From DATNPX01 sp036702975 (GTDB lineage: Bacteria; Cyanobacteriota; Vampirovibrionia; Obscuribacterales; Obscuribacteraceae), in assembly GCA_036702975.1 (NCBI GenBank), contig DATNPX010000020.1, positions 186,001 to 250,000 on the forward strand: a stretch of 64,000 nt of DNA, written 5' to 3'. Below, in pieces: positions 38,004 to 46,108 of this stretch (positions are counted from its first letter, which is position 1; each line of letters opens with the position of its first letter). A model generated the notes under the pieces. That model made no database searches. It saw nothing but the letters and a program-made list of their open reading frames with translations, and was not told the DNA's origin. A program made the translations under genes and the position numbers.

Positions 38004-39503
38004 TCAGGTGAGTGACGGCTCTTGCACTTTCTTTCCTGAGATAGCGATTGCTCCTTCAAGGGCCATTTTCCAACCTTCGTAGTCTTCAGTTCTTTTTGTT
38101 TGTGGTGCTATTAAAATATCTTCCGCTCGTTTGCCGGCGACATCATCCATGCTCTTTATGATACCGTTTGTGATGCCCGCAAGCGCTGCGGCACCCCATG
38201 CAGTTGCCTCGACTTGACCGGATCTGATGACAGGGATGTTGAGGATGTCCGCTTGAAATTGAGTGAGGAACTTGTTCTTTGTAGCGCCTCCATCCACTTT
38301 TAGTTGTGAGAGCGATAGACCATTGCGAACCATTTCGGCTGACACATCGGCGACTTGATAAGCCATCGCTTCAAGTGCTGCCCGCACGAAGTGAGCACGT
38401 TCGGTTCCGCGCGTGATACCAGTTATGATGCCGCGAACGTCTGAGTTCCACCATGGTGAGCCTAAACCAACAAGTGCTGGAACGAAATAGACACCTTCAT
38501 TTGATTTGAGGCTTTGCGCAAGTTGTTCTGACTCTTCGCTCGATTCAATGATTTTGAGCCCGTCTCGCAGCCACTGAATTGCAGCACCGGCGACGAATAT
38601 GGCTCCTTCCAGCGCGAAGATCTGTTTCTTCCCTTCTAATTGCCAGGCTATTGTAGTGAGCATACCGTGTGAAAAGACTGCTTTCTCTCCGATGTTTGCG
38701 AGCAAGAAAGCGCCTGTGCCGTAGGTGCACTTTGCCTGTCCCTTATCGAAGCAGCCTTGTCCGAATAAAGCAGCTTGTTGATCGCCGAGATTGCCCAGTA
38801 TTGGTGCTGAGAAACCGACCAAGCTCTCATTTGTGGTGCCGAAATTTGCATTCGAAGGCACCACCTTCGGCATCATTGATTCCGGTATGGCGAGAATGTC
38901 GAGAAGCTCATCGTCCCAGTCGAGCTTATGGATGTTGAACAACATGGTGCGGGATGCATTGCTTGGCTCTGTCCGATGATTCTTCTCTTTAGTTAAGTTC
39001 CAAATTAACCATGTATCGATTGTGCCGAAGGCCAAAAGCCCCTGCTCGGCAAGCCTCCGAGCTCCTTCGACATGGTCTAGAATCCAAGCAATTTTAGGAC
39101 CTGAGAAGTAAGCATCAGGAACTAACCCAGTTTTCTTCTGAAACCAGTCGGCATCAGCTTTCAAATGGTCGGCTGCTTCTTGTGTACGGCGGCACTGCCA
39201 GACAATGGCGCGGTGAATGGGCTTTCCGGTTTCACGGTTCCAGACGACGGTCGTCTCTCTTTGATTGGTAATGCCAACACAAGCAATCTCATCTGAATTT
39301 ATCTTGGCGTTCTCGACGGCTTTTTTTATGCACTCAATCTGAACGGACAGAATTTCCTCAGCGTCGTGCTCGACATAGCCACTTTGAGGAAAATACTGCT
39401 GAAATTCCTTTTGTCCGACGCCTATTGTTTTCCCTTGCGCATCGAAAACCAGCGCTCGACAACTTGTGGTCCCTTGATCAATACTGAGTATGTATTTCTT
39501 CAT
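38004..39503 (-). CDS. glpK: Glycerol kinase
   Basis: 499 residues, full length FGGY kinase. It phosphorylates glycerol to glycerol-3-phosphate with ATP. Marks include the N-terminal phosphate loop SIDQGTTSCRALVFD, NQRETTVVW and DAYFSGPKI in the glycerol site, LGDQQAALFGQG with the catalytic Asp, and the C-terminal FGGY signature region DGGATKNKFLTQFQADIL. No glpF, glpD or glpR lies nearby. The aldo/keto reductase gene follows on the same strand, which would fit glycerol or glyceraldehyde handling, but this is weak. Confidence 0.96.
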   Translation of the reverse strand: MKKYILSIDQGTTSCRALVFDAQGKTIGVGQKEFQQYFPQSGYVEHDAEEILSVQIECIKKAVENAKINSDEIACVGITNQRETTVVWNRETGKPIHRAIVWQCRRTQEAADHLKADADWFQKKTGLVPDAYFSGPKIAWILDHVEGARRLAEQGLLAFGTIDTWLIWNLTKEKNHRTEPSNASRTMLFNIHKLDWDDELLDILAIPESMMPKVVPSNANFGTTNESLVGFSAPILGNLGDQQAALFGQGCFDKGQAKCTYGTGAFLLANIGEKAVFSHGMLTTIAWQLEGKKQIFALEGAIFVAGAAIQWLRDGLKIIESSEESEQLAQSLKSNEGVYFVPALVGLGSPWWNSDVRGIITGITRGTERAHFVRAALEAMAYQVADVSAEMVRNGLSLSQLKVDGGATKNKFLTQFQADILNIPVIRSGQVEATAWGAAALAGITNGIIKSMDDVAGKRAEDILIAPQTKRTEDYEGWKMALEGAIAISGKKVQEPSLT

Positions 39504-39567
39504 TGCATTATCTCGAGAGTTTAATTCGCAATTTTAATACCTGTAAGTTGGTTCCTCATTAAACGAC

Positions 39568-39789
39568 ATGCTTGAAATTCTTGGCTCGAATCCTTTAATC
39601 GGCACATGTGCCGTCTGCCAGAAGTCATTAGAACCGATGACCAATTTACCGTTGCCCGGTGTTGGAAATGAATGCACTAGTTGCAAGAAAAAGGTTTGCA
39701 AGTCATGCTTTAGTCGGTCGCGAAAAAAGTGCGTGCGCTGTACCGCTGGGCGCGATGGTTGGTGCAGAACCCCTAAAGTTGAGGAATGA
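39568..39789 (+). CDS. Small double zinc-ribbon protein, partner of the UGA-containing thioredoxin
   Basis: 73 residues with nine Cys, eight of them in four CxxC pairs: C14/C17, C36/C39, C44/C47 and C55/C58, plus C66. The spacing suits two zinc sites of ribbon or FYVE/RING-like type. Its TGA stop overlaps the ATG of the next gene by four bases (ATGA), so the two are translationally coupled. No family name recognised. The close pairing with a thioredoxin-like protein suggests metal or thiol chemistry, by inference. Confidence 0.65.
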   Translation: MLEILGSNPLIGTCAVCQKSLEPMTNLPLPGVGNECTSCKKKVCKSCFSRSRKKCVRCTAGRDGWCRTPKVEE

Positions 39790-40457
39790 TGATTAAAAAC
39801 AAACTTGGAGTCTGGGCGACTTTGGCGATTCTCAGCGCTCCTCCAGTCTTTGCACAGGCTGTGAGCTTTGCACAGGCTACTCAGGACTACGCTCATGGCA
39901 AGTATGCGCAGGCGCTGTCTGAGTTTGAAACCTATAGAACCGCTTATCCAAGCAACATACAGGTTCATTACTATGAAGCATTGTGCTACCAAGCTTTGGG
40001 CCGCCTTGGAAAGGCTCGCGAAGAGTACGACTATGTCGCTAAAAATGACACCGGTCGGCTGAAAAGTATGGCGCAGCTAGCTTTGAGTCAACTAGCCAAA
40101 GCGGGAGGCTCGAGTGGCTCCTCCAGCGGCTCGCCGAACTCGACACCGCAATTGGCAAGCGCCACAGGATCTAGTAGTAGTAGGCCGGGCGATAAAGTTC
40201 GGAAAGTTATCGAGTTTTACGCTGACTGGTGAGGTCCTTGCAGAAATTTTGCGCCCGTGTTTGACGCAACTCAAAGCAAGTTCTCGAGAATCCAGTTTGA
40301 ACGAATAAATGTTGACCAGGGTGACCCGCGCATCCAGCAGTACCAGGTGCACGGTATACCGCATACGGTTTTCCTAGATGGCGGTGGCAAGGTTCTCTAC
40401 ACCGGAAGCTCATGGGGATCGCCCGATGAATTTGGACAGATAGTTCAATCCCTTTAG
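39786..40457 (+). CDS. Probable selenoprotein: exported TPR-thioredoxin with WUGPC active site (in-frame UGA at 40230-40232)
   Basis: Read straight through one TGA, this frame gives 223 residues. A signal peptide (KLGVWATLAILSAPPVFAQA) is followed by a TPR-like region (about 30-110: YAHGKYAQALSEFETY, YYEALCYQALGRLGKAREEY), a Gly/Ser linker, then a thioredoxin domain from about 140. The active site reads EFYADW-TGA-GPCRNFAPVF, so the TGA stands exactly at the first Cys of WCGPC (residue 149), with Cys152 intact. The rest of the domain continues in the same frame without further stops: INVDQGDPRIQQYQVHGIP (cis-Pro192), HTVFLDGGGKVLYTG, ending at TAG 40455. Neighbouring genes use TGA as stop, so the code is standard. 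Alternatives: a point mutation from TGC or a sequencing error. No other lesion is seen. Confidence 0.78.
40237..40280 (+). promoter_or_regulatory. Candidate bacterial SECIS stem-loop
   Basis: Starting five bases after the UGA, CTTGC (40237-40241) can pair with GCAAG (40276-40280), and inside it TTGCG (40249-40253) with CGCAA (40265-40269), leaving an internal loop and an 11-base apical loop with several G and U. The apical loop begins 22 bases after the UGA, inside the distance range used by bacterial SECIS elements. Energy and SelB-binding features were not computed. Confidence 0.45.
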
Positions 40458-40642
40458 ATTCTTTTGGTTGCACTAGATTGGATGGATTAGTCCGTGCCGG
40501 GAGGGTGAGTGGTCACTATCGTCTTGCACTAGTAGGCGGTGTTTTTTCGCGTTAAGATCCTTGGCTATAGACAGGCACAAACTTGATCGCCGTCTGTTGA
40601 TCTCTTTGTTCTCCTATCTCCTTTTCCGATTGAGGATAAATC

Positions 40643-41737
40643 ATGGGCATTTTTGGAAATTTGTTCAGTCCACAACCGCCATCAGAAGAGGAAGAGAAGA
40701 AATCTTCCGCTCTTATCGATAATTTGCGAAAGCGTCGTGGCTCTGAGACAGGGAAGTGGCTGTCCTTGATGATGCGCGATCAGTCGAATATTCCGACTCC
40801 TGGTGAAGCGTCGACTCCGGCTCAAGTTGATCAGCGGCCTGAGCTGAAAGAGAAGCCGTATGAGCCGCCCATGCGCGCGCAGTATACAACGATGTCTTTG
40901 CAGGCTATCGATCCCGCCTTGCTCACCCAAGAGCTGCCGAAGAGCGAAGCAGTCGAATGGGTGAATAGACTATTTGGCGAGTTTGCGATGCAGTCGGCAG
41001 CGTTCAATTCCAGCGCACAAGGTACGCATCTCATTGTCACCGTTCATGCTCCTGAATTTGAGTTGGAAAAGCCGCAAATAGGTGAATATACAACGGAAAA
41101 GAAGGTGCGCTCTTTTAAGGGACACCTCGCCACATTGCAGTGGGGAATGCTCGTTCAGGGAGTGAAAGACAAAATCGACGTCTATGTCGTGCCGTCGGAG
41201 AAAATTCTGAACTTTATGCTGCACGACATCACACAATCAAGTTATGAGCCGTTTATGGTAATCGACTCGGTCGTAGTTAACGGTAAAGAGGAATGGCACA
41301 TAGAAGGCAATGTCATCACGTTCGATACCATTCCTTTGTTGGCCAAAGAATTGCTTGGCGATTTAGTTCGCGTCGCAAGTGGACAGATGGATGAATCAGA
41401 ACTGTTTGCTGCCCAGGATAAAGCCCTCAAGTTGGGGGAAACGGTAGCTCAGGGTTTTGCTCCTGTTAGTGGAGCCGCGACACAAATGGGCTCGGCAAGT
41501 GGCTCTGGCGAATTTTCGCAGCTTGCGTCATGGACGGCTGCTAGTGCATTTATTCGCGCAATGGACCAGGACCTGCCACGATTGATCGAAAAGAAAGGCG
41601 ATTTGACAGCCGCTGGCAAGGCCGATGAAGCAAAACGTGTCGATGATTTGATTACGAAGTTGCGAACCGTGAGTGGCACAATTGGTTCTCTGGTTGCGGA
41701 GTTCAACCCGTCAGCTTCGAAATATAACGCTTCTTGA
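40643..41737 (+). CDS. Hypothetical cytoplasmic protein
   Basis: 364 residues from ATG 40643 with GAGGA six bases upstream. No signal peptide or helix spanning the membrane. A short acidic/Lys N-terminus, a Pro-containing linker to about 90, a mixed alpha/beta middle (EFELEKPQIGEYTTEKKVRS, KIDVYVVPSEKILNFML), and a helical C-terminus rich in Lys/Asp. I do not recognise the family. It is followed after 15 bases by the Tat deaminase and is probably co-transcribed with it. Confidence 0.6.
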   Translation: MGIFGNLFSPQPPSEEEEKKSSALIDNLRKRRGSETGKWLSLMMRDQSNIPTPGEASTPAQVDQRPELKEKPYEPPMRAQYTTMSLQAIDPALLTQELPKSEAVEWVNRLFGEFAMQSAAFNSSAQGTHLIVTVHAPEFELEKPQIGEYTTEKKVRSFKGHLATLQWGMLVQGVKDKIDVYVVPSEKILNFMLHDITQSSYEPFMVIDSVVVNGKEEWHIEGNVITFDTIPLLAKELLGDLVRVASGQMDESELFAAQDKALKLGETVAQGFAPVSGAATQMGSASGSGEFSQLASWTAASAFIRAMDQDLPRLIEKKGDLTAAGKADEAKRVDDLITKLRTVSGTIGSLVAEFNPSASKYNAS

Positions 41738-41752
41738 GGTTGCACTCTGTCG

Positions 41753-42328
41753 ATGAAAGAACCTAAGATTTCGCGTCGCAGCGTACTCTTAACAGGGTCT
41801 GCAGCAATTCTTGCCTATCATAGCGCCCTGGATGCTAACGCAGCTGACAAGAAACAATTTCAAGATCTCGACCATGAAAAATTCATGCGTCTTGCGATTG
41901 AGAAGGCGAAGAAGGTTTCAAATTGTCCATTTGGAGCTGTCGTAGTAAACATCAAGACGCACAAAGTCGAGTCTGAAGGATGGGTAGAGATTGGCAAAAG
42001 TCCGATTTGGCATGGAGAGATGTCAGCTATAAGAAACTGCCCAGATAGCGATAAAGGCTTCAATTGGCAAGACATGTGCCTTTATACAACTGGTGAATCT
42101 TGCCCTATGTGCCAGTCAGCCATTATCTGGACGAAGATGCCGCTTGTCGTGTACGGTAGCTCTATGCCAGTTCTGCAAAGTTGCGGCTTCGGAGAGATCA
42201 ACATCCGAGCGCAGTCGGTAGTTGATGCATCTAACTATGGTAAGTGCACCATTATCGGTGGTGTTCTTGAGGACGAGTGCAACGAGCTTTTCGCGCACGC
42301 GAAAAAACTGAATCAAGCGAAAGGTTGA
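41753..42328 (+). CDS. Nucleoside/cytosine-deaminase-like protein with Tat signal peptide
   Basis: 191 residues. The N-terminus SRRSVLLTGSAAILAYHSA is a twin-arginine signal followed by DANAAD, so the folded protein should be exported. The body is a CDA-fold deaminase: zinc His and catalytic Glu in WHGEMSAI, and two Cys ligands in SCPMCQSAI. This layout is like guanine deaminase / TadA-type proteins (nucleoside deaminase family). Export of such an enzyme is unusual; a metal-loaded folded cofactor protein suits the Tat route. Substrate unknown, possibly extracellular nucleobases. Confidence 0.82.
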   Translation: MKEPKISRRSVLLTGSAAILAYHSALDANAADKKQFQDLDHEKFMRLAIEKAKKVSNCPFGAVVVNIKTHKVESEGWVEIGKSPIWHGEMSAIRNCPDSDKGFNWQDMCLYTTGESCPMCQSAIIWTKMPLVVYGSSMPVLQSCGFGEINIRAQSVVDASNYGKCTIIGGVLEDECNELFAHAKKLNQAKG

Positions 42329-42348
42329 CCGCATTTTCGCGCAACGCT

Positions 42349-43392
42349 TTAGGGTTTCGCTCGCTGATAGCTTCGACGCTTTGTTCCAGCGAACGCTGAT
42401 GTGCGGCGTGTTGTTTTTGGCGCCAAGGATGTGACACGATTGCCGTTCTGGGCGCTCGAACTCTTTACACTTCCGTTGCTGAGGTGCCCGTTGCCATCTC
42501 TATTTCCATTTCCATTGGTGCTGCTCCGGGAAGTATGGAGCTTGGTGCTAATTCCACTTTCACTTCCACTTTTGGCAAGTCGAGAAAGCAACCTTTGCGC
42601 ATCCGCGCGTGGACTTCTGCTTGAAGACAAATGCTCCACGGTGAATTTTATAACTTCCAATATCGCTACTTGCATTATTTCAAGCTGTTTCGCTTTAGTT
42701 GGTCTGCTTGATACTTGCTGTTTGCCGTTGCCCTCTTCACGCACTGTCTGAGCGAACACTCGCGCTGGTGGGACATGCACGAAGAGAATTAGGTCTGGCG
42801 TACCGTGAGCGAGGCGGTAATTCAAGCTCTGGTAGTAGACATCATTGCAGACAAAAGTGCCGCAGTGATTTGAGATGTGCGCAGGAAATCCTTTACTGTT
42901 CAGTCTCTTGCGCAGCTCAATTAGCGGGTAGTCAGTCGTGACGGCGAGCTGACCGGGCATGATTTCCTCGCCGTCGTATTTGTGTCCATGATTGTCTTTA
43001 ATAGGATAGTCTCTTAGATTTAACGCCAGCCTCTCAAGATTGAGAGTACTCCTGACTGCAGCAAGTCCTAACATCAAAAGCACTGTGTATTGTTTTCCGC
43101 TTTTTGATGAGCTCTTGCGCTGTGCGCGTCGAGAAGCTTTGTTCAGTGCGATGTTAACGGCTTTCCATGCGCTGGTGCAGCAAGTTTCCAGTAACTGCCC
43201 GTCGATCTCTACTGTATGTGACCCAATTACCATCTCGCTTGGCAAGTTTCTGGCCGTCAAACCGCTTGGGTTCTCAAGATTCTTTCCGAAACTATTAAAA
43301 CCTGTGACGATAAACTTAAAATGGTCGGAAGCGCCAGAGATTGGCGATTCAGTGGCTTTTGGTTTTTGTGTCTTTCGATTCGCAGATTTCAT
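42349..43392 (-). CDS. Pyroglutamyl-peptidase I (C15) family protein with long C-terminal tail
   Basis: 347 residues; the catalytic domain spans about 25-225, and the final 120 residues are low-complexity (Ser/Asn/Gly, then Arg/Thr/Lys). Family marks: IVTGFNSFGKNLENPSG at the start, LMLGLAAVRSTLNLER (Glu region), SNHCGTFVCNDVYYQSL with the nucleophile Cys before Asn, and LFVHVPP with the catalytic His. It would remove N-terminal pyroglutamate from peptides in the cytoplasm. The tail is not part of the usual 200-215 residue enzyme. Convergent with the deaminase gene, 20 bases apart. Confidence 0.85.
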   Translation of the reverse strand: MKSANRKTQKPKATESPISGASDHFKFIVTGFNSFGKNLENPSGLTARNLPSEMVIGSHTVEIDGQLLETCCTSAWKAVNIALNKASRRAQRKSSSKSGKQYTVLLMLGLAAVRSTLNLERLALNLRDYPIKDNHGHKYDGEEIMPGQLAVTTDYPLIELRKRLNSKGFPAHISNHCGTFVCNDVYYQSLNYRLAHGTPDLILFVHVPPARVFAQTVREEGNGKQQVSSRPTKAKQLEIMQVAILEVIKFTVEHLSSSRSPRADAQRLLSRLAKSGSESGISTKLHTSRSSTNGNGNRDGNGHLSNGSVKSSSAQNGNRVTSLAPKTTRRTSAFAGTKRRSYQRAKP

Positions 43393-43412
43393 GGTGTAAT
43401 ATAGGACTCCTT

Positions 43413-43497
43413 GCCGAAGTGGCGAAATGGCAGACGCAGTTGACTCAAAATCAACCGGGGCTTACACCCCGTGTCGGTTCAAGTCCGACCTTCGGCA
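43413..43497 (+). tRNA. tRNA-Leu (anticodon CAA)
   Basis: 85 bases. Acceptor GCCGAAG / CTTCGGC (43413-43419 with 43490-43496), anticodon stem GTTGA / TCAAC with loop CTCAAAA and anticodon CAA at 43446-43448, a long class II variable arm (GGGGCTTACACCCC), and T arm GTCGG-TTCAAGT-CCGAC. CCA is not encoded. Reads UUG leucine codons. Confidence 0.96.
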
Positions 43498-43756
43498 ATA
43501 TCTTTCCGAGTCCGCATTCTGGGCTCACTACCCTAGTAAAGTTGACGCTCGAGACTGCTTAGTCTGTGCGCGAAGGCGATACTGAATTCATTCTAGCGAA
43601 TGTCTGGTCGCTGTGGTCGTTTCTTAAGATCTGTTCGCGACTTTTTATGCTTTTTTGATCTTCTAGTTGCCATTAAATACGGTATCGCCAACTGCTGCTG
43701 AATTAAGGTATCAATTAATCGAGGAGAGCCGCCGGTGCTCAAAGGAGCGGAGCGAA

Positions 43757-44656
43757 ATGAACGAGTCAGCAACCAAACGAAAATGGGCAACCCTAGAATT
43801 CGAAATCTCAGCCGAGCATGAAGACATGGCATCCTGGCTCATGATTCACAACGGAGCAACCGGCTGTGAGGTCAAACAGGCTGGGGAATGTCGGCTATTG
43901 CTGCAAGCCACGTTTCCGTCAGCTGCAATCTCCGACGATGAGCTCAAGCGGCTCGAATCTGCAATGGAAGAATATGGGCTCTCTAGCAGCCTGCGCTCTC
44001 TTAAAGTGAGTCAGGTTGAAGAGCAAGATTGGTTGGAACGTTGGAAGCAAGGCTTTCAACCTTTCACCATTGGCAAGAAGCTCGGAATATGCCCTCCGTG
44101 GCTCAAGAGTGAGTTTGAAGCAGGAGCATATCCGGAGCTGGCAGGTCGTCATGTGATTTTTATCGAGCCTGGTATGGCTTTTGGAACCGGGTTGCACGCA
44201 ACTACTCAGTACTGCATGAGCGCTATCGAACGGGAGCAAACTATTGAGGAAGCTCTCGATGTCGGCACAGGCAGCGGGATTTTGGCAATAGCTGCAACCA
44301 TTCTCAACCCCTCCTGCCGCGTTCTTGCTATCGACAACGATCCCGAATCGGTGAGAACGTCCAAGCACAACTGTGAGCTGAACGGTGTCTCGGCGCGGGT
44401 TCAAAATGAACTCGGTACAACAGAGATCGTGACGGAACGGCAATACAAGCACATCTTCTCTAATATGACATGCGAAGACATCATCGCGTTACTGCCCGAA
44501 TACGAGCGTTTGTTGATTCCAGGCGGTGTCGTATTCTGTGCCGGTGTTCTCACTGAAAAATTGCATTTGTTGGAAGATGCTTTAGCCTCGCGTGGTTGGA
44601 AAATTCTGCAAACGGAACAAAATGGCGCCTGGACGGGTCTTACCGTCAGCCGCTAA
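43757..44656 (+). CDS. prmA: Ribosomal protein L11 methyltransferase
   Basis: 299 residues from ATG 43757, preceded by AGGAGCGGAG; an upstream in-frame extension to 43667 adds residues with no family match. The N-terminal domain shows QDWLERWKQGFQPF, the family signature before the catalytic domain. The SAM site is ALDVGTGSGILAIAA with the acidic pair in AIDNDPESV. The linker PGMAFGTGLHATTQ is diagnostic of PrmA. The usual Asn/Asp-Pro catalytic loop reads FSNMTCEDI rather than NIL, a mild divergence. It trimethylates L11. Confidence 0.9.
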   Translation: MNESATKRKWATLEFEISAEHEDMASWLMIHNGATGCEVKQAGECRLLLQATFPSAAISDDELKRLESAMEEYGLSSSLRSLKVSQVEEQDWLERWKQGFQPFTIGKKLGICPPWLKSEFEAGAYPELAGRHVIFIEPGMAFGTGLHATTQYCMSAIEREQTIEEALDVGTGSGILAIAATILNPSCRVLAIDNDPESVRTSKHNCELNGVSARVQNELGTTEIVTERQYKHIFSNMTCEDIIALLPEYERLLIPGGVVFCAGVLTEKLHLLEDALASRGWKILQTEQNGAWTGLTVSR

Positions 44657-44768
44657 CGAGAAATCGGTTTGTTATACTGGAAATTGCGCGTGCTGGTGAT
44701 GCGCTGCGAACTCTGAAAATTGAATATTTGAAGCTCCAGACCAGAACCCAAAACTCATGCTTATACAT

Positions 44769-45175
44769 GGGGGCGTTTAGATTCGACAGGGTTGTAGGGT
44801 CGTAGGTTGCAGGTCGAGGTCGCTTGGCACCTCGTAAAACACTAAGCAAAAAAAACAAATGCCAACAATAACGTTGTTGCCGGCAATTTCGGCGCTCGCG
44901 CTTTGCGCGCCGCCTAACCTAACTCTAATACAGTAGGTTTTGCCACTCAGTGATAGCTTTGCTACCCGCCGTTGCTGGGTAAACCATGGTAGTTGCAGTC
45001 AGGAGAAGTTAGCAGCTAATATCCTGATCTAAGCTATAACTGCGATCCCGGTTGGTCGTTCAGACCTGTGGCAGCGGACCGCGCAAGCGGTGACTGCGAA
45101 AATACTGAACTAAACTTGTAGAAGCTTGCCTCTCCACTTCTTTGGACGCGAGTGCGATTCTCGCCGCCTCCACCA
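44769..45175 (+). ncRNA. ssrA: tmRNA (transfer-messenger RNA)
   Basis: 407 bases. The 5' end GGGGGCG (44769-44775) pairs with CGCCTCC (45165-45171), followed by ACCA at 45172-45175; the tRNA-like TTTAGATTCGACAGGGTT follows the 5' end. The tag frame runs from GCC 44861 to TAA 44915-44917 and encodes ANNNVVAGNFGARALRAA, which resembles cyanobacterial tags (ANN start, Ala-Ala end). The T-arm stem GCGAG/CTCGC is intact, but its loop reads TGCGATT rather than TTCGATT. It rescues stalled ribosomes and marks products for proteolysis. The last 22 bases belong to the island attachment repeat. Confidence 0.96.
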
Positions 45176-45198
45176 TTTTATTTTCAAACAGGGCTCAA
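45154..45198 (+). repeat. attL: left attachment repeat
   Basis: 45 bases starting GCGATTC and ending AGGGCTCAA; the first 22 bases are the 3' end of the tmRNA, so the insertion restores a complete ssrA. Matches the right copy except for C versus T at its seventh base. Confidence 0.93.
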
Positions 45199-45251
45199 AG
45201 CATCATTGGTGCACGCTTTCGAGCATTCTCAATAAGGGGAATGTGCGCAAG

Positions 45252-45271
45252 TGTGGCCCCTTTTGTGGCCC
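45252..45271 (+). repeat. Paired TGTGGCCC sites near attL (candidate integrase arm sites)
   Basis: TGTGGCCC occurs at 45252-45259 and 45264-45271, 12 bases apart. The same pair with the same spacing and orientation lies at 53209-53228 near attR. Such short direct repeats inside each end of an element suit arm-type binding by the integrase N-terminal domain or by excisionase; this is inference. Confidence 0.55.
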
Positions 45272-45384
45272 GTCAATTTATTTTTGGGAACTGAAATCAC
45301 CCGGTTTTCGCTAGGAATTTTGGGGCGGCAAACATATGTTGCTGTGTGGTATTTTCAGACGGTTTCAGGTCTGTGGAGAGTTGC

Positions 45385-46107
45385 ATGGTTACAGCCAGAG
45401 AAAATGAAGTGATCACGTTTCACACCGATGGAGTCTGGACCCCAGAAGATTTAGCGAGTTTGGGGCTTGCAGTTTCAAAGCTCTACAACCCAAAGCTTGC
45501 TATGCATCTCTGGTATCGAGACTCTGAAAAGTTTCGCTCCGCAAGACTCAAAAGGTTGAAAGAGTCGCTCCGCAAGTGGAGAGACCGACCCTCACCAATG
45601 ATGTATGAATGGTTTGATTTACTGAGCGAGGCTATGGAGCGGGGTGAGCCATTGCCCGAGTTCGTATTCTGGCCAGGTTCTTACAATGTGTTCGGCACCA
45701 GTTATCAGATTGAGATCCTGCAACACATAGACACGTTCGCTGCACCCAACGAACGTTGCATTCTCTATCGCGCCGTTATGGCTTCACCTGGACAATTTTC
45801 ATTCACTGGTATCGCCGAAATAATTCGAGAGCTTCGAGAATTCGTTAAAGACTGGTCTTACAGAAATAAACAGGAAAAAAGACGAGGGGAGTTGGATTTG
45901 CAGCGTCAAGAGCTTGAATTAAGCATGGCGCAGACGCAGTACATCGAAAAGTATCTCTCTTCATCGAACGAACCTGATGATACGAATCGCAATCCGGCCC
46001 TCATTACCGAGGTTGCCGAGGGACTTCAATCATTGGAAGATTTGGAGTCGCGTGGCAAGGTGATAAAGATGGATAACAAGCTGCCGGCGCCGCCGAAAGA
46101 GAAGTAA
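45385..46107 (+). CDS. Hypothetical island protein
   Basis: 240 residues from ATG 45385 with GGAGAG five bases upstream. The middle is mixed alpha/beta (WTPEDLASLGLAVSKLYNPK), then a helical coiled stretch (about 165-215, rich in Arg/Glu/Gln) and a charged Pro/Lys tail. No family recognised. One base separates it from the decayed nuclease gene, so the two were probably one operon. Confidence 0.6.
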   Translation: MVTARENEVITFHTDGVWTPEDLASLGLAVSKLYNPKLAMHLWYRDSEKFRSARLKRLKESLRKWRDRPSPMMYEWFDLLSEAMERGEPLPEFVFWPGSYNVFGTSYQIEILQHIDTFAAPNERCILYRAVMASPGQFSFTGIAEIIRELREFVKDWSYRNKQEKRRGELDLQRQELELSMAQTQYIEKYLSSSNEPDDTNRNPALITEVAEGLQSLEDLESRGKVIKMDNKLPAPPKEK

Positions 46108-46108
46108 A

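Noticed and set aside
40257..40457. Separate small gene for the thioredoxin half
   Set aside because: It has no ribosome site or credible start and would lack the active site; the frame is continuous with the upstream half through the UGA.
45126..45314. Short ORF spanning attL
   Set aside because: Its peptide resemblance to the ORF at 53152-53412 comes from the duplicated att core and TGTGGCCC sites, not from protein conservation.
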